Origin: Saccopteryx bilineata
Taxonomy: Eukaryota > Chordata > Mammalia > Chiroptera > Emballonuridae
Direction: 5' to 3'
Length of the DNA: 64,000 nucleotides
NCBI RefSeq assembly: GCF_036850765.1
Contig: NC_089493.1
Span: 166,777,640-166,841,639, forward strand
The notes below the pieces were generated by a model. That model was not told where the DNA came from. It worked only from the letters and a program-made list of their open reading frames with translations, and did no database searches. The translations under genes and the position numbers were made by a program. Shown in pieces: positions 11,989 through 23,367 of this stretch (positions are counted from its first letter, which is position 1; each line of letters begins with the position of its first letter).

Positions 11989-14409
11989 ATGAGGCCCAGC
12001 ACAGAGAGGAGCAGCCCAGCGCGGTGGCGGCAGGTATTGTTGCCCTTTCTGCTGTCTTTGTTGCGCGGGGCTCTTCCAGACCAAATCCGCTATTCAATTC
12101 CTGAGGAATTGGCCAAGAACTCGGTGGTAGGAAACCTTGCCAAGGATCTGGGGCTCAGAATCCAGGATTTGCCGGCCCGGAAGCTGCGAGTTAGCACAGA
12201 GAAGGAATATTTCACTGTAGATTCTGACAGCGGGGACTTACTAGTGAGCGACAGAATAGACCGAGAGCAGATTTGCGGGAAGAAGCCCTTGTGTATTCTG
12301 GATTTTGATGCTGTCGCTGAAAAGCCACTAAATATTTTCCATGTAGCAGTAGTAGTACAGGATATAAATGACAACATTCCCTTATTCAAACAGAGAGTGA
12401 TTGACTTAAAAATTGGAGAATCCACTAAGCCAGGTAAAACATTTCCACTAGATCCGGCACTGGATTCAGATGCTGGTCCTAATTCTTTGCAAAGATACCA
12501 CCTAAATGACAATAAGTACTTTGATCTCGCAGAGAAACAGACTCCAGATGGACGTAAATATCCCGAATTGATTCTGAAAAATTCTCTGGACAGAGAAGAA
12601 CAGAATTTCCATCAACTGGTCCTAACAGCTGTGGACGGTGGGGACCCACCCCAAAGTGGCACCACCCAGATCCAAATCCAAGTCACCGATGCCAACGATA
12701 ATCCCCCTGTGTTCAGCCAGGACGTGTATAGGGTCAGCCTGCAAGAGGGCGTTCCCCCAGGCTTCTCTGTGCTTCGAGTGGCGGCCACCGACCCAGACGA
12801 GGGCATTAACGCAGAAGTCACCTACTCCTTTCATAATGTGGACGAACAAGTGGAACAGTTGTTTAATTTAGATAAAAGAACAGGAGAAATCACGACAAAG
12901 GATAATTTTGATTTTGAAATTGCTAATAGTTACACTCTTGGTATAGAAGCGAAAGATCCTGGGGATCTGGCAGCCCACTGCAGTATCCAAGTCGAAATTC
13001 TCGATGAGAACGATTGTGCACCTGAAGTGATTGTGGCCTCAGTGTTTACTCCCCTCCCAGAGGATTCACCACCTGGAACAGTGATCGCCTTGATAAAAAC
13101 AAGAGATAGAGACTCTGGAGAAAATGGAGAAGTTTACTGCCGCATATTGGGAAAGACAGACTTTACATTGAAATCTTACTCAAAGAACTATTACAAGCTA
13201 GTGACAGACGGGGCTCTGAACCGGGAGGAGATCCCGGAGTACAACGTCACTATAATGGCCACCGATAGGGGCAAACCGCCCCTCTCCTCCAGCACCACCC
13301 TCACTCTGCACATCACCGACGTCAACGACAACGCTCCGGTTTTCCAACAGTCAGCCTACCTGGTCCACGTGCCAGAAAATAACCCGCCCGGAGCCTCCAT
13401 AGCGCAGGTCAGCGCCTCTGACCCCGACCTGGGACCCAACGGCCGCGTCTCCTACTCCATCGTGGCCAGCGACCTGGAGCCGCGCGCGCTGTCGTCCTAC
13501 GTGTCGGTGAGCGCGCAGAGCGGGGTGGTGTTCGCGCAGCGCGCCTTCGACCACGAGCAGCTGCGCGCCTTCCAGCTGACACTGCAGGCGCGTGACCAGG
13601 GCTCGCCCGCGCTCAGCGCCAACGTCAGCCTGCGCGTGTTGGTGAGCGACTGCAACGACAACGCGCCAAGAGTGTTGTACCCGGCGCTGGGGCCCGACGG
13701 CTCTGCGCTCTTCGACACAGTGCCGCGCGCGGCCCAGCCCGGCTACCTGGTCACCAAGGTGGTGGCGGTGGATTCAGATTCGGGACACAATGCCTGGCTG
13801 TCCTACCACGTGCTGCAGGCCAGCGAGCCCGGACTGTTCAGCCTCGGGCTGCGCACGGGCGAGGTGCGCACGGCGCGAGCTTTGGGTGACAGGGACGCGG
13901 CCCGCCAGCGCCTGCTGGTCGCTGTGCGCGACGGGGGACAGCCGCCCCTCTCCGCCACCGCCACGCTACTCCTGGTCTTCGCTGACAGCTTACAGGAGGC
14001 CTTGCCGGATCTTAGCGAACATCCTACGCCCTCGGACCCCCAGGCTGAGCTGCAGTTTTACCTGGTGGTGGCCTTGGCCTTGATCTCCGTGCTCTTCCTC
14101 CTCGCGGTGATTCTGGCGGTCGCACTGCGCCTGCGACGCTCCTCCAGCCCCGCTGCTTGGGGCTGCTTCCAGCCTGGTCTCAGTTCTAAGGCTGGACCTG
14201 GGGTTCTCCCCAGTTGTAGTGAGGGAACATTGCCCTATTCCTACAATCTGTGCGTTGCCTCCCAATCAGCTAAGACAGAGTTTAATTTTCTCAACGTGAC
14301 CCCGGAAGTGGCTCCCCCTCGGGATCTCCTTTGCGAAGATGCCTCTTGGGTATCAAGTGCAAATCATGAAGATGGTGAGGGTCCATTTGTCTCAGATACT
14401 ATTTTAAAG
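11989..14409 (+). CDS. PCDHGB2: Protocadherin gamma-B2 variable exon
   Basis: 807 codons to the donor AAG|GTGAGT. Leader MRPSTERSSPARWRQVLLPF, mature start near DQIRYSIPEELAKNS. EC2 (KIGESTKPGKTFPLDPALDS) and EC3 identify B2. Two calcium-site oddities: the EC3-EC4 linker reads DENDCAP (Cys for the usual Asn), and the EC4 motif reads LNREE, with Asn for the conserved Asp at residue 411. Membrane span from about residue 690. The tail ends ...FVSDTILK at the donor; reading on gives 52 further codons without homology. Residues from about 598 to 784 are encoded by DNA identical to B1. Confidence 0.93.
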
Positions 14410-16234
14410 GTGAGTTTAAATTTTACTCATTTTCACTTTGGTTTCGAATGTTTCTTCACAAATCACCTATCTGGGGTAGGAGTCTCCATTTCATATTTGT
14501 CTTGTGGGTTGAATTTAGGCAGTTTTCTGCCTCTAATTATAATCTTATTTAACCAAATCTTGACGTAGTTTTCTATTCAATGTGTGAGATTTATTTGTTT
14601 ATAATTACAAGGCTTACCTACCTAAGATACTTCTTTCTTCCTCATCTTTACAATCCTTCCTTCTGAATATGTATTACTATTGGCATATTAAACTATTTAT
14701 TTTTTATTTAAGGTTTTTATTCCTACAAGTTTAGTTTTACTTCCTCTTCAAGTTATAGTACTTCAGAATAAAAAGTTCTCCCCATCTTACTGGTTTGGGG
14801 AAACTGGGAACCAAAGAAAGGAAGAGTTTTCCCCAGTGTCATGGCTTGTCAATATCAGAGCATGGTAGGACTGACTTGAACACAAGCAATGTAAGTGTCT
14901 TTACAAGCTAAGTATTTTGGGATTCCAGATCTACTTTTTAAAGGATAGGCAAAGTTTGAGGTTTGCAGTGTCTGCTATTAAGACTGCATTTAAACCTTGG
15001 CTGGTGGCAGAGTGGATAGAGCCTCATCCAGGAGTGCCAAGGTAACAGTTTCATCTCGAGATTGCTGGCTTAATCCAATCCTGAGGTCGCCCCAGTTGGG
15101 TTCAAGCCTGGGTTAGGAAACCTAATAAATAATCAATGAATGCACAATTATGTGGAGAAATGAATTGATGCTTCTTCCTCTCTCTTTCCCTTTCTCTCTC
15201 TAAAAAAGAATGCATTTAATAATAAGAGAAATATTTCTCATGCATAATAACAAATTGCTCTTGTGAAAATTGTACATTGCAAAATTTTTGTAACCTATGC
15301 TTACATTGTGTACTTAAAACTTTATTTTTAAAATTTTTAATTTATAGAAATAGAATATCTTCATTTCCTTTCATATTTTGAGAAAGTGTCATTAAGTAAA
15401 ATTTGCTTCTCTCATTTAATGGACTTTCTGAAATGTCCTTTTTTTTAGTCGTGAGGTTTTTCTTTTTCTGCTACCATATAAAAGTGATAACATTAAACAT
15501 CTGTTTAAACAAAGGAAGTTAACTGGCTGCCTGCTCACTGCTAAGTTATAGAAATGTATTTCTGCAGGGATGATGAACCCTTTCCTCTGTAGTCTCTGTA
15601 TGGCTTTCCTCCCAAGAGTCTGTCACTGTATAATGTCTAACTCCAATTTAGACATAGTAATAGAAAAAAATATAAGTAATGCATAACTAACCCAACTCAA
15701 ACTTTCAGTCTACTATAGTATAGCCGCCATTTCTAGGATGGAAAAACTGGAAACTTTCCAAAGACCTCACAAGTAATGAGATGGTTCCTTAATTCCTCCT
15801 GCATATGACAGCTAATACAAGTTGCATTACTCAGTAGGCCTTTTTACAAAGGTGCATTGAGAGCTAGACCTGTTTCCTTGGCATTCTTCTGTACAAATGG
15901 TCATGTTTTCACAAATATATTAATAAAAAGATGAACTCTTAAAAACCTACAAAAGCAAGAATTACAATGCTCTAATGTAATGGATTCAGTATAGGTAAGA
16001 GGTAAGTAAAGGACATAGGTTCAACAGCACATTAAATAAAACGTTTCTAAAGAAGTAAAAATTTTTACTAATTATATTGATCTCTTGGTTGTGAAAGTCT
16101 TGCTATTTTGGAATTAAATCTTGAATATAAACAATGTCACACAGTAATACTTAAAGGGAACAGCAAAATTATTAGAAATAAAATATAATTAAACCTTGAT
16201 GAAATAAAAACAGAATTGATGTAGTAACTGATTA
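14410..16234. other. B2-A5 spacer
   Basis: AT-rich; one SINE at 14994-15210. Nothing else was recognised. Confidence 0.6.
14994..15210 (+). mobile_element. Diverged tRNA-derived SINE
   Basis: Starts CCTTGGCTGGTGGCAGAGTGG, contains GGTTCAAGCC, and ends in a CT-rich run plus TAAAAAAG. Flanked by TGCATTTAA at 14985 and 15211 (9-bp duplication). It is more diverged than the other copies and so probably older. Confidence 0.75.
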
Positions 16235-16258
16235 GGACTCTGAGCGTCGCTGTTCACC
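16235..16258 (+). promoter_or_regulatory. CSE of the A5 promoter
   Basis: Reads GACTCTGAGCGTCGCTGTTC, preceded by TAGTAACTG, the gamma-A upstream box. It lies 0.21 kb before the A5 ATG. Confidence 0.86.
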
Positions 16259-16469
16259 AAAGTGGGGAAGAAGCTGCTAGTAAAATGCGACCCGACTCTC
16301 TGCTCCTTCCGCACTGAACACGCACAGACCGGACAAGGTCCAGGAAAACGCTTTCCACCCGCACCCCTCTCCCATTTCCAACAAAGAATGTGTACCCTTT
16401 GGCTTTAAAGAAATAAGGAAACAGCGGGCTGGAACCAAGACTAAAAGAAAACTGGTCGGAGAGAAGACA

Positions 16470-18890
16470 ATGGCGGATCCACTGAAGGGTTGGGGCTGCA
16501 GAGAGCTGCTCTTGCTCTTCCTGTTCCTGGGGACGCAGAGGGGAACCAGGGCTGGGCAGATCCGCTACTCATTGCGTGAGGAGCTGGACAAAGGCTCCTT
16601 CGTGGGCAACATCGCCAAGGACTTGGGGCTGGAGCCCCGGGAGCTGGCGGAGCGCGGAGTCCGCATCGTCTCCAGAGGTAGGACGCAGCTTTTCGCGCTG
16701 AACCCGGGAAGTGGCAGCTTGGTCACCGCGGGGAGGATAGACAGGGAGGAGCTCTGCGCTCAGAGCGCGCAGTGTTTGGTGAGTTTTAATATCTTGGTTG
16801 AGAATAAAATGAAAATTTATGGAATAGAAGTAGAAATAATCGATATTAATGATAACTTCCCGCGTTTCCGCGATGAGGAAGTAAAAGTAAAAGTTAATGA
16901 AAATGCGGCCACAGGGACACGGTTAGTGCTTCCCTTTGCTCGAGATGCGGATGTGGGCGTGAACTCCCTCCAGAGATACCAGCTCAGCTCCAATATGCAC
17001 TTCTCTCTGGATGAGAAAAGTGGAAGTGATGGACAAAAGTATCCAGAACTGGTCCTGGACCAGCCCTTGGACCGGGAGAAAGTGGCTGTTCACGACCTCC
17101 TCCTCACAGCTTTAGATGGCGGAGATCCCGTACTCTCTAGCACTACGCACATCCGCGTGATGGTCCTGGACGCAAACGATAACGCGCCCCAGTTCACGCG
17201 ATCAGAGTATAGAGTGAGTGTTCCAGAAAGCATACCTGTGGGCACTCGGCTGCTCACACTAACTGCCACAGATCCAGATGAGGGAATAAACGGAAAATTG
17301 ACCTACTCTTTTCGCAATGAAGAGGACAAAATTTCACAGACTTTCCAACTTGATTCCAACCTGGGTGAAATTTCAACAGTGCAATCACTGGATTATGAAG
17401 AATCCAGATTCTACCTCATGGAAGTGGTAGCTCAGGATGGAGGTGCTCTTCTTGCCAGTGCTAATGTGGTGGTCACAGTACAGGACGTGAATGACAATGT
17501 CCCAGAAATGATTCTCACCTCTCTTGCCAGTTCTGTCTCTGAAGATTGTCCTTCTGGAACTGTAATTGCGCTGTTTAGCGTACATGATGGTGATTCTGGA
17601 GAGAATGGGGAGATAGCATGTTCTATCTCTAGGAACTTGCCCTTTAAATTGGAAAAGTCAGTTGATAATTACTACCACTTATTGACAACGAGAACCCTGG
17701 ATAGAGAAGATATCTCAGATTATAACATTACAATAACTGTTATTGACCGCGGAAACCCACCCTTGTCTTCAGAAAACCACATTTCCTTGAAAGTGGCAGA
17801 CATCAATGACAATCCTCCCAGCTTCCCTCACACCTCATACTCCACCTACATCCCAGAAAACAATCCTAGAGGCATCTCAATCTTCTCTGTGACCGCCCTT
17901 GACCCTGACAGTGGCAAGAATGCCCAGGTCACTTATTCTCTGGCCAAGGACACGTTTCAAGGGACATCTCTCTCCTCCTATGTCTCCATAAACTCTGACA
18001 CTGGCGTTCTATATGCATTGGGCTCTTTTGACTATGAGCAAGTTAGAGATCTGCAGCTGTGGGTGACAGCCAGCGACAGCGGAGACCCTCCACTTAGCAG
18101 TAACGTGTCCCTAAGCCTGTTTGTGCTGGACCAGAACGACAATACTCCTGAAATCCTGTACCCCACACTGCCTACTGATGGTTCCACTGGTGTGGAGCTG
18201 GCACCGCGCTCCGCAGAGCTTGGCTATCTGGTGACCAAGGTGGTCGCGGTGGACAGAGACTCAGGCCAGAACGCCTGGCTGTCCTACCGCCTGCTCAAGG
18301 CCAGCGAGCCAGGGCTCTTCGCGGTGGGGCTGCACACGGGCGAGGTGCGCACTGCGCGGGCCCTGCTGGACAGAGATGCGCTCAAGCAGAGCCTGGTGGT
18401 GGCGGTCCAGGACCACGGCCAGCCCCCTCTCTCAGCCACCGTCACGCTCACTGTGGCTGTGGCGGACAGCATCCCAGACGTCCTGGCTGACCTAAGCAGC
18501 CTTGAGTCTCCCGCCAACCACGATGACTCCAGCCTCACGTTGTACCTGGTGGTGGCGGTGGCTGCCGTCTCCTGCGTCTTTCTGGCCTTCGTCATTGTGC
18601 TGCTGGCATTAAAACTTCGGCGCTGGCACACTTCACGTCTGCTCCAGGCTTCAGGAGGAGGATTGGCAAGCGTTCCTGCCTCACACTTTGTGGGCGTCGA
18701 CGGGGTGCGGGCGTTTTTGCAGACCTATTCCCACGAGGTCTCCCTCACCGCGGACTCGGGGAAGAGTCACCTGATCTTCCCGCAGCCCAACTACGCAGAC
18801 ACGCTCATCAGCCAGGAGAGCTGTGAGAAAAGTGAACCTCTTTTGATATCTGAGAAGATAAATGCAAACGAAGAACTAGAAGTTGTTCAG
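16470..18890 (+). CDS. PCDHGA5: Protocadherin gamma-A5 variable exon
   Basis: 807 codons to CAG|GTGAGT. The start context GACAATGGCGGATCC is the usual gamma-A one. Mature start near [17 protein letters not shown]2 reads [20 protein letters not shown] and the EC4 region [20 protein letters not shown]. Membrane span from about residue 691. The tail ends [14 protein letters not shown], unlike its neighbours. The assignment to A5 rests on order (after B2, before B3) and general gamma-A similarity. EC6 DNA is shared with other gamma-A genes. Confidence 0.91.
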
Positions 18891-19164
18891 GTGAGTTTTA
18901 TTTTACTGTAGAGATGCTTGGAACATTTTCTTCACTTGTTTCCTCAATTATTTTTCTTCCACATTCAAATAGGTTAATTATGTAAATAGTGAACTGTTAT
19001 TTGCTTTATTTAGAGATTAGTTTAATTGAATTTGAAAATTGATGCTTCCTCCATTTATTTTCAAATTAGAGTTTGAGTACAGTGTCTTGTTTTTTCAATA
19101 GGTGAATATTTTAGAAAATCTAATTGATAGCCACAGACTTAAATGAAATGAGCACTTTATTATT

Positions 19165-19540
19165 ATTATTATTATTTTGTATTTTTCTGAAGCTGGAAAC
19201 GGGGAGAGACAGTCAGACAGACTCCCGCATGCGCCCGACTGGGATCCACCTGGCACGCCCACCAGGGGGCGATGCTCTGCCCATCCAGGGCGTCGCTCTG
19301 CCACGACCAGAGCCACTCTAGTGCCTGGGGCAGAGGCCAAGGAGCCATCCCCAGTGCCCAGGCTATCTTTGCTCCAATGGAACCTTGGCTGCAGGAGGGG
19401 AAGAGAGAGACAGAGAGGAAGAAGGGGGTGGGGGTGGAGAAGCAAATGGGCGCTTCTCCTGTGTGCCCTGGCCAGGAATCGAACCCTGGTCCCCCACACG
19501 CCAGGCCGACGCTCTACCGCTGAGCCAACCGGCCAGGGCC
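19165..19540 (-). mobile_element. Long tRNA-derived SINE, reverse orientation
   Basis: Reads on the minus strand as GGCCCTGGCCGGTTGGCTCA..., with GGTTCGATTCC, a purine/pyrimidine-rich body and TTTCCAGCTTCAGAAAAAT before the poly(A). Flanked by a perfect 12-bp duplication CACTTTATTATT (19153 and 19541). Open frames inside it are repeat-derived. Confidence 0.9.
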
Positions 19541-20112
19541 CACTTTATTATTTTTAAACAAGTATTTTAAAGTGGTTAAATATAATCACTTTACCCAGAC
19601 TTTCTTGTAGTCAGAACTGTTATTATCTTAATAGATTAGTTGTTTAATTAGTCCAAATTGTTAGATGTAATGTTTTCTTTTAAATATTTACCTAAACACC
19701 AATAGCAAATGTTTCAGAAAGGATATTGTGTAATGTTGCCATTTTAGTATATCTTTTGTTTGCATGAGGAAATAATTTACATATTTGGATAAATCACTGG
19801 AAAGATACAGAAAAATTATTCATGAGAACTATTAGAAAAACATTCTGCCATTCTGAAATATGGACAGTTTGGGATACACCATGAAATTATTAGATATGTG
19901 TGTTTGTTGGGAGAAGAAATTAGTGAGGAGCCTTAGAATTGTGTTTTATTCTGTGATGTATTTTTAAATCTCCAAGATTTAGATACTGCTACATTTATTA
20001 AGTTCAAATATGCCACCACACACCCAGCATCTTCCAGTTATGGGTAACCCTTTCACTTTTCAGAATCAGTGTCTACCTGAATGTTTGCATACAATTCTGC
20101 TTTATTATGAGA

Positions 20113-20263
20113 GTCTAAGATTTGTGTTTGGAAACTCAATTCAACTTTAAAATGGTTTCAGAATTTAAACTTATTTTCTAAAGGCTGTGTTTATCTTAAA
20201 TTAATAAATTTTTTGTAATACAATGCTAGTCTATGGGTCTCAAATTTCATGAGTATATGGAAG
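20113..20263 (+). repeat. Diverged direct repeat, copy 1
   Basis: About 150 bp including GTGTTTGGAAACTCAATTCA and ATGGTTTCA, matched in order by 21345-21488 with scattered substitutions and small indels. Confidence 0.75.
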
Positions 20264-20588
20264 AACTATCCTATTCATTTTTGGCATCTGATTTACTAAA
20301 GATGATTTTCAGAATCTTCTCTTTAAAAGAATTTTTAATATTTTAAATTTTATGCTTTCAACAACTTGAACATCAGCTGAAAAGTATGATTAATAGGGGG
20401 ATGGCAATAAAATATTAATGGGAATGGGACAAAAGGCTACATTACTCAACCACATGAAAGGTTTATTGAAACATTTAGGAATCTAGGACCACTTGATTTT
20501 TATTTTTAAAATACTTTTTAAACATTTAGCTGAAGGGATCCAATTACATTTATATATGGACAATTCTGACCTTAATGTAAAATGTACA

Positions 20589-20742
20589 AACCTGGAAACA
20601 CTGAGGTTGCCGGTTCAAAATCCTGGCTTGCCTGGTCAAGGCACATATGGGAGTTGATGCTTCCTGCTCCTCCCCCTTCTCTCTCTCTCTCTCTCTCTCT
20701 CCCCCCTTCTCTCTTCTCTAAAATGAATAAATAAATTAAAAA
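20589..20742 (+). mobile_element. 5'-truncated SINE, bat type
   Basis: Begins inside the tRNA part (ACCTGGAAACACTGAGGTTG), lacking the usual first ~35 bp. It has the GCTTCCTGCTCCTCCC body, a CT repeat and an AATAAATAAAT tail. Flanked by AAATGTACA at 20580 and 20743, so the truncation happened on insertion. Confidence 0.85.
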
Positions 20743-20844
20743 AAATGTACAGACACACTGAATAGTGAATACATCCAAAGACTAACAAGAAAATCTGTAT
20801 GATAGATACTGATACCATTCACTTTTACATAAAAACTCACTTTT

Positions 20845-21216
20845 TTTTTTTTTTTGGATTTTTCTGAAGCTGGAAAAGGGGAGGTAGTCAGACAGACTCC
20901 AGCATGCGCCCGACTGGGATCCACCCAGCACGCCCACCAGGGGGTGATGCTCTGCCCATCCGGGGCATCGCGTTGTTGCGACCAGAGCCACTCTAGCGCC
21001 TGGGGCAGAGGCCAAGGAGCCATCCCCAGCACCCGGGCCATTTTTTGCTCCAATGGAGCCTCAGCTGTGGGAGGGAAAGAGAGAGACAGAGAGGAAGGAG
21101 AGGGTGAGGGGTGGAGAAGCAGATGGGCGCCTCTCCTGTGTGCCCTGGCCGGGAATCCAACCCGGGACTTCCGCAGGCCAGGCCAACGCTCTACCACTGA
21201 ACCAACCGGCCAGGGC
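20845..21216 (-). mobile_element. Long tRNA-derived SINE, reverse orientation
   Basis: Same family as 19165-19540. Flanked by a perfect 17-bp duplication CATAAAAACTCACTTTT (20828 and 21217), implying a relatively young insertion. Confidence 0.92.
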
Positions 21217-21344
21217 CATAAAAACTCACTTTTGCATTATTTTTAAAAGAAAAGGTGATAGATTTGGTACCTGTCTTATGTTACCTATTTTATGCAATGG
21301 AAAAAAATACCTTTAACCCTCTATAGAATTGATAAACTTCAACA

Positions 21345-21488
21345 GACTTTAGATTGGTGTTTGGAAAACCAATTCAACTTTTAAATGGTTTCAAATTTTA
21401 AAATTCATTCCTCAGGGGCTGTGCTTATCTTAATAGATTTTTTAAATAAAATTATGGTCTATAGGTCTTAAATTTTATGAGTATATAT
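21345..21488 (+). repeat. Diverged direct repeat, copy 2
   Basis: Counterpart of 20113-20263, sharing GTGTTTGGAAAACC, AATTCAACTTT, TGGTTTCA, GGCTGTG and TCTTAAATTTTATGAGTATA-like segments. The SINEs between the copies inserted separately. Confidence 0.75.
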
Positions 21489-21753
21489 CATGTATACTTT
21501 ACATAATAAAATGTTTGATTCACACACTCTGAATGTATATATTATATATATTCTTTTAAATGTTTGAATCTTTAAGTTTCATATGTGTTATGAAAAGATA
21601 ACTTTCCTGTATAATTGAAGTGTTCACAGGGTAGTAGAAAGACACTTGCTCAGTCATGTTTTGGAACAAAGTCTTGAATTGGTAGTGTCTTTTATATTAG
21701 TGTAAAGATGCCAATGAGTTTCTGTCTAGAATCCTTAACACAATGAGCAGTTT

Positions 21754-21905
21754 ATTTATTTTAGTAAAAGGAGCTAGGAGCAGGAAGCATCAACTTGCAG
21801 CAGTTACTTCTTGCATGTGCCTTGACCAGGCAAGCCCAGGGCTTCAAACAGGTGACTTCAACATTCTAGGTCGATGCTTTATCCACTGCACCAGCACAGG
21901 TCAGG
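21754..21905 (-). mobile_element. SINE, bat type, reverse orientation
   Basis: Minus strand reads CCTGACCTGTGCTGGTGCAG... through GCTTCCTGCTCC. Flanked by 15-bp repeats CACAATGAGCAGTTT (21739) and CACAATGAGTAGTTT (21906), one mismatch. Confidence 0.87.
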
Positions 21906-22314
21906 CACAATGAGTAGTTTAAGATGCTCTAATACTATTTTACTGTAAATTCAACATTGCTACACACCTGTCAAATTTTGGGATGACAATACATTATGTA
22001 GGTTTAAAACACTATTTCTTTATGGATATTTCTAGTTTGAAAATAAAATGGAGAGTGAAAATCACCTATCAGGATTGTAGAAATTGGCATGCTTATTGAC
22101 AAAAACATTGTCAATAACAAAGGGTTAGAATAATCAGTATAATCTGGGGACCAAGGAAAAGTGGACAACATAGATTACTCTTTTGGGGACATATTATCAT
22201 AAGGACTCATACTTCACCTTCATGATAAACAAAACTCACCACTGTTAAGCTACTTGAAAAGAAACAATGTAATTAAAGATGATGGTAATGTTTTGTGGAA
22301 AAATGAGTAGAATA

Positions 22315-22535
22315 CTTTTTTTAATTCTTGCATTAACCAGAGAGAGGGGGAATAGAGGGGGAAGAAAGAGAAAAAAAGAGAGAAGCATCAATCCATTGTT
22401 TCACTTGGTTGTTTCATTTGATTTTACACTCATTAGTTGATTCTTGCTTCTTAAATAATCCCTGACCCATGATCAAACCAGCAACCTTAGCATGCCAGAA
22501 TGACGATCTATCCACTGAACCACTCAAGCAGTGCA
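22315..22535 (-). mobile_element. Diverged SINE, reverse orientation
   Basis: The minus strand carries a degenerate tRNA head (CACTGCTTGAGTGGTTCAGT), GGTTTGATCATGG and a CT-rich end. Flanked by AGTAGAATA at 22306 and 22536. Clearly older than its neighbours. Confidence 0.72.
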
Positions 22536-23148
22536 AGTAGAATAATTTTTAAATTGTAGTCATTTAATTAAAAGTAGGCACTTGGAAACTAAGGAAAATA
22601 GAGTATCTTGCTTCTTACCATATTGTATTTTGTAAGGACAACCACTCTCCTTGATATCTATTAATTATTTTGGGAAGAAGATGATAAAATAGAAGAAAGT
22701 GGAACAGAATAAAACCAAAGGCTATGAGATTTATTACTTTTACAAGTTAGAAAAAAAGAAAATAGAGTGGAATAATAATACATATCAAGTTGTTATTTTA
22801 AGAATTTACTCATTACACCTTCTGACATCACCAACACTGTCCATCATTTGTATTACTTTCTATATATTATTTTATTTGCTCCTCAAGTCTACTAAGGTAA
22901 GCAATGAAGTTGTTATTATGACCATTTTATGACAGTGGAAACTAAAGCACCACTATGCCAATAAATAGTTTCAGCAAGGTACCTCTGCTCTTTGATGAGT
23001 AAAATAATCACTTGATTTGGACGAATAAAGTTCACATTCAAAGAAATGGCAGTCAGATAGAAGGTATAGTAAATGTTTAAAATGCTATATCCTTGTTAAA
23101 TGGGAAGAAATAGGAATCATAAGAGTACGACTGCAGTTCTGAAGCCGA

Positions 23149-23172
23149 GACGCAGGGTGCCGCTGTCGGCTA
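23149..23172 (+). promoter_or_regulatory. CSE of the B3 promoter
   Basis: Reads GACGCAGGGTGCCGCTGTCG. CTGCAGTTCTG, the B-type upstream box, precedes it. The core is followed by GGCTAG instead of GGCCAG. Confidence 0.82.
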
Positions 23173-23367
23173 GTACTGAGCGAAGTGGCAGCTCCTGCTG
23201 CAAACCAGTCGCCATCAGACCGCGGAATCGGGAGAACGGTGCAATCTCTCTCCGGCTCTCTGCGGAGGAGTTATCTATCCGAGAACCTGTGTGCTAAGAC
23301 AAATCAAGGAATCGCTCTTGCTGAGAGAATTCTTCAGAATCAGTAAGGCAAAGGCTCAGAAAGCGGA

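Larger units (their letters stand above)
18891..23148. other. A5-B3 spacer, SINE-rich
   Basis: A 4.2-kb AT-rich interval with five SINE insertions (listed) and a diverged duplicated segment (20113-20263 and 21345-21488). No gene remnant was recognised. Confidence 0.6.

Noticed and set aside
20854..21246. Open frames inside the long SINEs (also 19177-19557, 33350-33732, 47816-48043, 48212-48580)
   Set aside because: All lie within repeat bodies; their predicted peptides resemble each other because the SINE is the same.
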